12,868 nt of DNA from Calditrichota bacterium (GTDB lineage: Bacteria; Calditrichota; Calditrichia; RBG-13-44-9; J042). Of the stretch, positions 1 to 5,768 are shown in pieces. Numbering within the stretch: position 1 is the first letter of the stretch; the number at the start of each line of letters is the position of its first letter. The notes below the pieces were generated by a model that saw nothing but the letters and a program-made list of their open reading frames with translations, searched no databases and was not told where the DNA came from. The stretch is from positions 19,914 through 32,781 of the forward strand of contig JAADJD010000064.1 in the NCBI GenBank assembly GCA_013150955.1. Direction: 5' to 3'. The position numbers were made by a program, and so were the translations under genes.

Positions 1-91
1 GATGAAAATGTGTTCCAGGGTTTATTCGCGATTTTGTAGATATTTTTTGGTTTCATTCGCGTGATTCGTTGTTTAATGCATTATTTGGGTT
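1..91 (+). repeat. Dispersed CCACGAAT element, right part of a copy cut by the window edge
   Basis: This stretch aligns with the right parts of the copies at 5526-5615 and 5642-5730. All begin GATGAAAAT, pass through a TTTATTCGC-like core and end with ATTCGCGTGATTCG followed by a (T)TTATTTG-like end. The left part of the element would lie before base 1. No coding potential was seen. It appears to be one member of a short non-coding dispersed family, described in full at 5453-5615. Confidence 0.7.
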
Positions 92-139
92 TATTGGAGT
101 GCATTCGCGTCATTCGTGGTCTAACGCATCATTTGGGTT
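92..139 (+). repeat. Second right-end fragment of the same dispersed element
   Basis: Immediately after the first copy, a shorter fragment repeats only the element's right terminus: GCATTCGCGTCATTCGTGG, then a CATCATTTGGGTT-like end. It differs from the adjacent copy at several positions, so it is an older duplication or an independent insertion. From 140 to 258 I see no gene and no clear structure before the panD stop codon. Confidence 0.6.
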
Positions 140-258
140 AAATCCCGAATCCGCCGGTTGTCAATGCGTCATCCCGGCCAAACGGCAAAATCCGGGAAAT
201 GGGAAGGACGAAATGTGGGCTGCCAGGAAGGCATCCACAGGGGTATTTTGAGGCTGGA

Positions 259-621
259 TCAGTATTTTCGGATCTCCTTGATCCGGTTGCCCTCTTCCAC
301 CAGAACCACCACCGGGTGGTGCTCGGGAATCTCCGCTTCGGTCAACTGGCAGTAACTGACAATGATGATTTTATCTCCCACGCTCCCCAGCCGGGCAGCG
401 GCACCATTTAAACCAATCACCCCACTGCCCCGTTCGCCGGGTATCACGTAGGTGGAAAAGCGGGCCCCGTTGGTAATGTTGTAAATGTCCACCTTTTCGT
501 GAACCGCAATTCCGGCGGCATCCAGCAAATCCTGATCCACTGTCAAAGAGCCTTCGTAATTTAAATCCGCCTGGGTAATGGTCGCCCGATGAATTTTGGC
601 TTTAAAAAATTCCCTCAACAT
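259..621 (-). CDS. panD: Aspartate 1-decarboxylase (pyruvoyl enzyme)
   Basis: PanD converts L-aspartate to beta-alanine in the cytoplasm, supplying pantothenate and CoA synthesis. The 120-residue product is the normal family length. It has the Y22-E23-G24-S25 site where the proenzyme self-cleaves between G24 and S25 to give a beta chain and a pyruvoyl-capped alpha chain. Other family landmarks are K9, H11, R12 near the N-terminus, the NGxRFSTY segment (VTNGA-like, about residues 50-58) and the NGAAA segment near 72-76. The ATG at 621 was chosen over an upstream ATG at 672 because it gives family-standard numbering ([16 protein letters not shown]); an AGGA lies 10 bases upstream. It is the last gene of a leftward run, 72 bases after an HMA metallochaperone gene, so co-transcription is likely. 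No panB, panC or panE is seen nearby. Identification is firm. Confidence 0.96.
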   Translation of the reverse strand: MLREFFKAKIHRATITQADLNYEGSLTVDQDLLDAAGIAVHEKVDIYNITNGARFSTYVIPGERGSGVIGLNGAAARLGSVGDKIIIVSYCQLTEAEIPEHHPVVVLVEEGNRIKEIRKY

Positions 622-693
622 GTATTTCCGATCCTGTTTAATCTCCACTCCAGAAAAACGCCCAAAGGCCAATTTCGTTCAATCGCAGAGCGG

Positions 694-912
694 CTATCCG
701 GCCTGGCGCACCAGGCGATAACCGGCCTCTTCCACAGCCTTTCGGGCCGCCTCAAAATCGAAGCGGGAAGCATCGTAGGTCACCACAGCACTGGCCTTTT
801 CCAGCGAGACCTCGGCACTCTCCACACCTGGAACGCTTTCCAGCGCCTTCTTCACATGCATCACGCAGTGATTACAGCTCATTCCTTCCACGGCAAATGT
901 TTCTATTGGCAT
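694..912 (-). CDS. HMA-domain metallochaperone, CopZ-like
   Basis: The 72-residue protein is a single heavy-metal-associated domain of the ferredoxin-like beta-alpha-beta-beta-alpha-beta fold. The metal-binding loop G10-M11-S12-C13-N14-H15-C16 is the classic GMxCxxC motif, which binds Cu(I) in CopZ/Atx1 proteins and some other soft metals elsewhere. Soluble single-domain members deliver copper to P-type ATPases or regulators. None of those partners is in this window, so the metal and the client are unknown. The ATG at 912 is preferred over one at 936 because AAAGGAG sits 6 bases before it. The gene lies between the beta-CASP gene and panD on the same strand. The His at the second position between the cysteines (CNHC) is common in this family. 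Confidence 0.9.
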   Translation of the reverse strand: MPIETFAVEGMSCNHCVMHVKKALESVPGVESAEVSLEKASAVVTYDASRFDFEAARKAVEEAGYRLVRQAG

Positions 913-918
913 GATGGA

Positions 919-925
919 CTCCTTT
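919..925 (-). promoter_or_regulatory. Strong ribosome binding site fixing the HMA gene start
   Basis: On the minus strand this reads AAAGGAG, 6 bases before the ATG at 912. It favours a 72-residue protein over an 80-residue product starting at 936. Confidence 0.8.
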
Positions 926-949
926 CGTTTAACCATTCAACAGTGGGCT

Positions 950-978
950 AATATAAAATTCTCCCTTCGATAAAGCAA
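950..978 (-). promoter_or_regulatory. Possible sigma-70-type promoter before the HMA gene
   Basis: On the minus strand TTGCTT (973-978) and TATATT (950-955) are separated by 17 bases, in the gap between the beta-CASP stop and the HMA start. The -10 is a five-of-six match and the -35 is weak. If real, HMA and panD could be transcribed independently of the upstream three genes. Confidence 0.3.
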
Positions 979-1010
979 GGCTGGCAAAAACCCGTCCGCT
1001 GCACCGGGGG

Positions 1011-2363
1011 TCACAAATCGTACCATGTCCCACTTTCCGGGATGAGCACCTGGCCATCGGGCAGTACGTCGGGGATGTGTTCGGCCATCCATTGCAGGGC
1101 AGGTTTTTCACCATGGGTAAGGATGATTTGGGAAGGCTGCAGGCGCTTAATTAATTTCAATAGTTCTCTTCGATGGGCATGGGCGGAAAATCGAAACACC
1201 TCCACCCCGCATTCCAGCCTGTCTACCTGAAAAAGCTCCTTCAGTGCCTCGAATTTTTTCTCCCGCAACAGGCCTCCCGGCGTTTCGGGATCGGCATAGC
1301 CAACAAAGAAGATGGCATTGCGGGCGTCTTCGGCCAGCTGACGGGCAAAATCGAAGGATGCCGAGCCGGGCAGGAGCATCCCCGAAGTGGAGATCAGTAT
1401 CGCCGGCCCCCGCAGGTGACGCCCACGGCTCCAGCGCCCAAAAGTGATGGTACGCAGTTGCCCACGATGATATTCCGGGTAGATCTTGTGCAGCATACGA
1501 TCGTACAGGCGATTAATGGCCAGACCAAAACCGGCCACATAGATGGGCACTGCCGGGATCTGATTTTTCTGACGCAGACGGTGCAACAACATCAGCATTT
1601 CCTGGGTGCGCCCCAGGGCAAAGACGGGCAACAGCACCACCCCACCCATTCGCAGGCGTTCAGACAGGTGCCGGGCAAATCGTTTGACTTCGGCGCTGCG
1701 CCGAATGGTTTCCGCCTCGGCATCGGCACCGTAGGTGGCCTCGGTAATGAGCACATCCACGGAATCCGGCAGACGGGCGCCTTTCAAAATAAACTGGGCG
1801 GAGAGGCGTACATTCCCGGTGTAAAACAGGCGTCGACCACGCCATTCGATGAGCACCCCTGCCGATCCCAGTATGTGGCCGGCATCGTAAAATGTAAAGC
1901 GCAGGCCACTTTCTTCGTAACCGTGGAGCCAGAACGGGGCCTCGTAGTCAAAGCTCTGGAACAGGTAGCGAATCATGTCCAGATATTCTTCGGAGTAGAG
2001 CGGTCGGTAGGGCTGCCAGCGTTCCATGGCCTGTTTGCGCTGAACATGCAGGTAATGATGGAGCATCACCTCGGTCAATTCGGCCGTGGCTGGCGTCATG
2101 TACACCCGCGCCCGCGGAAACCGTTGCAGCGCCACCGGCAGGCTCCCGATATGATCCAGGTGAGCATGGGTGATAAGGATGGCGTTCACAGGACGATCGT
2201 ACAGCAGGTCATACGCCGGCACACCGTCCTGCAAAGCGTGATGGGGATCCAGGCCGGCATCCAGCAAGACACCCCAGCGATCAAACTGCAGATAATGGGC
2301 AGAGGCTCCAATTTCGGACACCGCGCCCACAGGACAATATTTTAAACGCACACGTTCGCTCAT
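1011..2363 (-). CDS. Metallo-beta-lactamase-fold beta-CASP nuclease (COG1236-like)
   Basis: The product (450 residues from this start) belongs to the beta-CASP branch of the MBL fold, whose members cut RNA as endo- and/or exonucleases, like CPSF-73 and related bacterial proteins. Visible motifs, numbered from this ATG: motif 1 Asp in LLDAG (D35), motif 2 HAHLDH (66-71), motif 3 His in DAGHILGSAG (H163), beta-CASP motif A in TEATYG (E208), the FALGRTQE helix start near 248-255, STSGM near 325-329, motif B His in FSAHA (H395) and motif C His in LTHGE (H417). Motif 4, normally Asp in a TGD segment, reads T-G-N here (N184, codon AAT). The internal ATG at 2363 was chosen because the family usually begins just before the first beta strand; an ATG at 2405 would add 14 basic residues. 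Neither start has a good Shine-Dalgarno. It lies 83 bases after the P1 peptidase gene on the same strand. Family firm; substrate unknown. Confidence 0.88.
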   Translation of the reverse strand: MSERVRLKYCPVGAVSEIGASAHYLQFDRWGVLLDAGLDPHHALQDGVPAYDLLYDRPVNAILITHAHLDHIGSLPVALQRFPRARVYMTPATAELTEVMLHHYLHVQRKQAMERWQPYRPLYSEEYLDMIRYLFQSFDYEAPFWLHGYEESGLRFTFYDAGHILGSAGVLIEWRGRRLFYTGNVRLSAQFILKGARLPDSVDVLITEATYGADAEAETIRRSAEVKRFARHLSERLRMGGVVLLPVFALGRTQEMLMLLHRLRQKNQIPAVPIYVAGFGLAINRLYDRMLHKIYPEYHRGQLRTITFGRWSRGRHLRGPAILISTSGMLLPGSASFDFARQLAEDARNAIFFVGYADPETPGGLLREKKFEALKELFQVDRLECGVEVFRFSAHAHRRELLKLIKRLQPSQIILTHGEKPALQWMAEHIPDVLPDGQVLIPESGTWYDL

Positions 2364-2446
2364 GCGGCCATCGCAGCCGTTGCCTCTGGCTCTTTTGGTT
2401 AACATTCCCCAATATAATATCCGAAAAGCGCATCCGGTTCCCGAAA

Positions 2447-3574
2447 TTATTTTCGGAAGCGCAACGCCCCATATTTTTTCAGGATGGCTTCAACCCGCTT
2501 CAGGGGAAGTGCCTCCACCGTGCGTCCGCGATAACCGGTCATGGTTTCGGCCGCAAAAAGAGAATGGTAGATGGCTTCTTCGGTGGCCTCCACCACCGCC
2601 TGGAAGAGCGGAGAGATATGATCATCCGAAAGAACGGTGCGTTGAAATTCCCGTTCTGTTGCCCCGTACGGCACCCGATTCCTGGTGGAGAAAGCAATAA
2701 CATAATCACCGCTGCCGTGAGTGGAGATGCCCCCGGTTCGCACCAGGCCGTAAATGGCCCGCCGGGCCAGACGCTTCAATTGCCGGGCATTTAAGGGCGC
2801 ATCTGTGGCCACCACAATCATGCAGGAGCCATCGTGCCGGGGATTCACATGACGTTTCAGGTAATATTGCCCCAGTTCCAGTCCCACGGGTGCACCATTA
2901 ATCTGCAGGGTACCGCCAAAGTTCGACTGAACCAGCACCCCTACGGTGAATCCACCCAGCGATTCCGGCAATTTGCGGGAGGCAGTGCCAATTCCGCCTT
3001 TAAAGCCAAAGCAAACGGTACCGGTACCTGCCCCCACATTGCCCTCAGGAACCGGGCCGGAACGTGCCTGTTGAATGGCCTGCGCCACGTGTTCCGGCCG
3101 AACATAGCGTGCCCGAATGTTATTCAAACGGCCATCGTTGGTTTCCCCCACCACGGGATTCACCGAACGCACGGCTTCGTTTCCCGGCTGCTGTAACACA
3201 TAATCGATCAGTCCTCTGGCGGCATCGGGAACGCTGAGGGTGTTGGTGAGCACGATGGGGGTTTCGATTACACCCAGCTCCTCGACCTGGGTAACACCCA
3301 TCAACTTGCCAAAGCCATTGGCCGTGTAAATGGCCGCCGGCACCTTTTCCTGAAAAATATTGCCGGGATGGGGCAGAATGACGGTCACCCCCGTGCGACA
3401 ATCCTCCCCCTGAATCAGGGTGAGATGACCGACCCTGACGCCGGGGACATCGGTGATGGCGTTCCATTTTCCGGGTTCCAGAATGCCCACCTGCAGCTGT
3501 CGCCAGTTTTCCTCCAGCGTCTGGGCAGGCAATTGCGTAAACAGAAACAAGGCCACCAATAGCAAAAATTTCAT
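2447..3574 (-). CDS. Exported P1-family peptidase, DmpA/BapA-like
   Basis: This 375-residue protein is a P1 (S58) family N-terminal nucleophile hydrolase, related to L-aminopeptidase D-amidase/D-esterase DmpA and beta-peptidyl aminopeptidases. These enzymes self-cleave before a serine that becomes the N-terminal nucleophile of the small chain. Landmarks are NAITDVPGVRVGH (38-50), YTANGFGK (83-90), VVGETNDG (141-148), GAGTG..GFKGGIGTASR (181-200) and the predicted cleavage site G249-S250 in DGSCMIVVATDAPL. The first 18-19 residues (K2, then a hydrophobic run ending LPAQ) look like a Sec signal peptide, so it probably acts in the periplasm or outside. The ATG overlaps the dedA stop by four bases (ATGA), and GGGAGAGG lies inside the end of dedA, so translation is probably coupled. 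Family is firm; whether it acts on peptides, beta-amino acids or amides cannot be told. Confidence 0.92.
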   Translation of the reverse strand: MKFLLLVALFLFTQLPAQTLEENWRQLQVGILEPGKWNAITDVPGVRVGHLTLIQGEDCRTGVTVILPHPGNIFQEKVPAAIYTANGFGKLMGVTQVEELGVIETPIVLTNTLSVPDAARGLIDYVLQQPGNEAVRSVNPVVGETNDGRLNNIRARYVRPEHVAQAIQQARSGPVPEGNVGAGTGTVCFGFKGGIGTASRKLPESLGGFTVGVLVQSNFGGTLQINGAPVGLELGQYYLKRHVNPRHDGSCMIVVATDAPLNARQLKRLARRAIYGLVRTGGISTHGSGDYVIAFSTRNRVPYGATEREFQRTVLSDDHISPLFQAVVEATEEAIYHSLFAAETMTGYRGRTVEALPLKRVEAILKKYGALRFRK

Positions 3575-4143
3575 GCGCCCTCTCCCGTTTTAGCCTGTTT
3601 TCGTTTCTTCAAAATTTTTCGGAGTTGAAACAGTCCCCACCCGATGAACAGCCCCGCATAAATGTACCACAGGGCATAGCGATAGGTCATGATCACCTTC
3701 TGAAAATACAACCCCATCAGGTAAACGCCGGCAAAGTAGAGACTCAACCACAGCAGGGTTCCCCAGAACGTCCAGAACAGAAACAATCCCAGCGGGAATC
3801 GAATGTATCCCAGATATATGGCCAGGGGATTGCGCAGGCCGTACAGGAATTTCATGACAATTAAAAACAGCCCCGGCATGCGATGGGGAATGCGGGCGGA
3901 GAATTTATCCTGATGATTCTTTAGCCACCGATCCAGCCAGCTCATTTGCGGCGCCCAGCGCCCCAGGCTGTAGTAAACCACCCCCGTGAAATAGGACATC
4001 AGCAGGGCAATCCCGAAAATGAGCGTCCAATGGAAGGGACTCCCATAAAAATACAGGAGCCAGAGGATGAGCATGGGTTCTCCCTGCAGGGCAAACCCAA
4101 CAATAAAAATCCACGAATTCTTTAAAAAAGACCCTTCGATCAT
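3571..4143 (-). CDS. DedA-family (VTT-domain) integral membrane protein
   Basis: The 190-residue protein has several hydrophobic segments (roughly 10-33, 39-60, 88-112, 115-145 and 155-175) and ends in a basic cytoplasmic tail rich in K/R. It resembles DedA/VTT proteins, which move lipid carriers or phospholipids between leaflets and support envelope homeostasis. Family-like points are E22 in the first re-entrant region (LQGEP) and the basic glycine segment MKFLYGLRNP at 97-106, which corresponds to the F-x-R/K...G-x-R region. CGGAG about 5 bases before the ATG at 4143 supports the start. It is the promoter-proximal gene of the leftward run and overlaps the peptidase gene by four bases. The sequence is divergent from the classic DedA consensus, so the substrate is not predictable. 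Confidence 0.82.
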   Translation of the reverse strand: MIEGSFLKNSWIFIVGFALQGEPMLILWLLYFYGSPFHWTLIFGIALLMSYFTGVVYYSLGRWAPQMSWLDRWLKNHQDKFSARIPHRMPGLFLIVMKFLYGLRNPLAIYLGYIRFPLGLFLFWTFWGTLLWLSLYFAGVYLMGLYFQKVIMTYRYALWYIYAGLFIGWGLFQLRKILKKRKQAKTGEGA

Positions 4144-4231
4144 CGAAACTCCGCTTTTACAAAGCTATTTAAATAAATAGAAAAATTTCGTAAAATCTAA
4201 TACCAAATAATTTCACAGGGGGCAAACCATC
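4144..4231. promoter_or_regulatory. Divergent AT-rich intergenic promoter region
   Basis: This 88-base gap separates leftward dedA from the rightward COG1237 gene, so it should carry promoters in both directions. It is strongly AT-rich, with TATTTAAATAAATA-like sequence in the middle. Several partial -10 boxes are present, for example TAAAAT at 4191-4196, but I cannot pair any with a convincing -35 element. AGGGGG at 4217-4222 is the ribosome binding site of the rightward gene. Confidence 0.45.
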
Positions 4232-5086
4232 ATGCTGGATCGCGTGACCATCACCATCCTGACCGAAAACCGGGTGACCAATCCTTCCCTCATTGCGGAA
4301 CAGGGGCTGTGTTTTCACATCGAAACGCCGGAAGGGAATTACTTATTCGACACCGGACAGACCAGTGCGTTTTTGCACAACGCCAAACACCTGGGAATTG
4401 ACCTGTCCCAAATCAATAGCATCATCTTAAGCCATGGACACTACGACCACACCAACGGGCTGTATTATTATTTGAAACAATTTGGCCGCGCCGAGGTCAT
4501 CTGTCATCCCAACCTGTTCCACAAAAAATTTCGCCTGGTGAACGGCGAACGCATGTTCATCGGGATCCGTCACGAAGAAGACGAGTTGAAGCGCCTGGGA
4601 GCCACCTTTGTCTTCAAAACCAATCCCCACAAATTCAGCGACAACATTCAAACCACAGGGGAAATCCATCGGATTACCGATTATGAATCGCTGGACGAAT
4701 CGTATGAAGAACGGGTTCTGGAAAGCTACATTCACGATGAGCTGAACGACGACCAGGCACTCATCCTGAATACCGAAAAAGGCCTGATTGTTTTGTTGGG
4801 GTGTGCACATCGGGGTGTGGTCAACACGGTGAAGCATGCCTTGCGGCAGATGGGAACGGATACGATTTATGCCATCATGGGGGGCATGCACCTGGCGCAC
4901 GCACCCGAAGAAAAAATCCAGAAAATTGTTAACGGGCTGGCCATGCTCAATCCCCGGTTCATCATCCCCCTGCACTGTACCGGATTTTACGCCATGCTGC
5001 ATATGTACCGGGTGCTGGGCGATCGCGTGCTGCTGTTTAACGTGGGGGATCGGCTGACGCTGGATCAGGAACCGGTGGAACGTTAA
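4232..5086 (+). CDS. MBL-fold metallohydrolase, dihydropterin synthase-like family (COG1237)
   Basis: This 284-residue cytoplasmic protein belongs to the MBL-fold group annotated as 7,8-dihydropterin-6-methyl-4-(beta-D-ribofuranosyl)aminobenzene 5'-phosphate synthase, after an archaeal member in methanopterin biosynthesis. Bacterial homologues generally have no proven reaction. Metal ligands seen: H68-x-H70-x-D72-H73 in SHGHYDHTNG, H193 in GCAHRGVVNT, H220 in MGGMHL and H248 in LHCTG; an LFDTG segment at 38-42 supplies the first-strand Asp. The set is complete, so it should be active. The N-terminal TENRV segment is typical of the group. The start has AGGGGG about 9 bases upstream. It is a single-gene unit, divergent from dedA, and its stop codon abuts directly on a repeat array at 5087. 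No methanopterin or folate genes are near, so pterin synthesis should not be assumed. Confidence 0.85.
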   Translation: MLDRVTITILTENRVTNPSLIAEQGLCFHIETPEGNYLFDTGQTSAFLHNAKHLGIDLSQINSIILSHGHYDHTNGLYYYLKQFGRAEVICHPNLFHKKFRLVNGERMFIGIRHEEDELKRLGATFVFKTNPHKFSDNIQTTGEIHRITDYESLDESYEERVLESYIHDELNDDQALILNTEKGLIVLLGCAHRGVVNTVKHALRQMGTDTIYAIMGGMHLAHAPEEKIQKIVNGLAMLNPRFIIPLHCTGFYAMLHMYRVLGDRVLLFNVGDRLTLDQEPVER

Positions 5087-5355
5087 GCAGTAAGCAGTGG
5101 GCAGTTAGCAGTTGGCAATGGTAGGCGCAGGCTTTATGCCTGCGTAAAAACGGTAACCGCGGGATTTCACCAGTTGGCAATACACATCAGTTTGCAGTTT
5201 GCAGTGAGCAGTGGGCAGTGGGCAATGGTAGCCGTAGGCTTTACGCCTGCGCAAAACGGTAACCACGCGACATCATCAGTTGGCAGTAAGCATCAGTTTG
5301 CAGTTTGCAGTGGGCAGTGGGCAATGGTAGCCGCAGGCTTTACGCCTGCGCTACC
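5087..5355 (+). repeat. Three-unit hairpin repeat with phased GCAGTGG heptamers
   Basis: Three roughly 100-base units follow the stop codon of the preceding gene. Each has a run of seven-base words (GCAGTNN, ending GCAATGG) leading straight into TAG and a hairpin with stem CGCAGGC/GCCTGCG and a TTTAC or TTTAT loop. Heptamers are at 5087-5121 (five words), 5194-5228 (five) and 5300-5327 (four). Hairpins are at 5126-5144, 5233-5251 (one mismatch) and 5332-5350. The third stem extends outward as GGTAG/CTACC to 5355 with one bulged base. Units 1 and 2 are followed by AAAACGGTAACC and a CAGTTGGCA word, and units 2 and 3 begin CATCAGTTT. The hairpins could act as a transcription end or mRNA stabiliser. 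From 5356 to 5452 I see nothing recognisable. Confidence 0.85.
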
Positions 5356-5452
5356 TCCCACTCTCCAGAAGAATCTCCAATTGTAAAAACCCAGAGGTGA
5401 CCTACCGACTCAGAAATACGGGCAATTTACCCTCCCATTGGCAACAATCCCA

Positions 5453-5615
5453 GATTAAGCATTAGAACCACGAATTACACGAATTAACACCAATAAAAAT
5501 AATAAAATGCACATGATTCTATCTTGATGAAAATGCTTTCCCGGATATATTCGCTATTTTATTGATTATTTTAGAATTCATTCGCGTGATTCGTGGTTTA
5601 ACGCTTTATTTGTGA
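5453..5615 (+). mobile_element. Full-length copy of a ~165-bp non-coding element with inverted termini
   Basis: This copy begins with an AGATTAAGCATTAGAACC-like end and ends with GGTTTAACGCTTTATTTGTG, which are imperfect inverted repeats. Inside them lie AACCACGAATTACACGAAT and, at the other end, ATTCGCGTGATTCGTGGTT, also inverted. It has no open frame of note. Its reverse complement matches 10268-10388 joined to 10606-10660 nearly base for base over about 105 positions, which defines the family. The TAAAAATAA at 5494-5502 is the equivalent of the site where the copy at 10268-10660 has been split. Size, inverted ends and dispersal suggest a MITE-like element; no related transposase is in the window. 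Confidence 0.75.
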
Positions 5616-5616
5616 T

Positions 5617-5730
5617 AATAAAATCCATTTGATGATATCTGGATGAAAATAGATTTCGAAGTTTATTCGCGGTTTTGTGGATACGTTTCGGTCTTATTCG
5701 CGTGATTCGCAATTTCATGCATCATTTGAG
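5617..5730 (+). repeat. Tandem partial copy of the dispersed element
   Basis: Starting at AATAAAATCC this block repeats the previous 115 bases (from AATAAAATGC at 5501) in the same order: GATGAAAAT, a TTTATTCGC-like core, ATTCGCGTGATTCG, and a CATCATTTGAG end. It lacks the left terminus, so it arose by tandem duplication or unequal exchange. Divergence between the two is greater than between the 5501-5615 unit and the copy near 10300, so the tandem pair is old or was partly replaced. From 5731 to 5768 there is only a short spacer before the polX stop. Confidence 0.7.
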
Positions 5731-5768
5731 ATAGTAGGGATTCCTCTTCCCGGCTTTCCAAACGATCA

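Noticed and set aside
7-251. Short plus-strand frames at 69-251 and 158-355
   Set aside because: They cross the dispersed repeat and the panD antisense strand, have no ribosome binding site and show no recognisable domain.
622-672. N-terminal extension of PanD from the ATG at 672
   Set aside because: It would add 17 residues before the family's standard N-terminus; starting at 621 puts the cleavage site at G24-S25 as in known enzymes.
1173-2345. 390-codon open frame on the plus strand opposite the beta-CASP gene
   Set aside because: Its translation shows no domain and is rich in H, Q and P as expected for an antisense shadow. The minus-strand frame has all the beta-CASP motifs.
2441-2456. 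CCGAAA-TTAT-TTTCGG hairpin at the peptidase stop codon as a terminator
   Set aside because: The stem is only six base pairs, overlaps the stop codon and has no T-run after it on the minus strand. The next gene follows closely, which fits read-through.
4427-5002. 191-codon antisense frame within the COG1237 gene
   Set aside because: It is a shadow of a well-supported gene with complete metal-ligand motifs; no independent start signal or domain is seen.
5087-5355. Possible CRISPR array
   Set aside because: There are only three units, the repeated part includes a slippage-prone heptamer run, the intervening sequences are themselves similar, and no cas gene is near.
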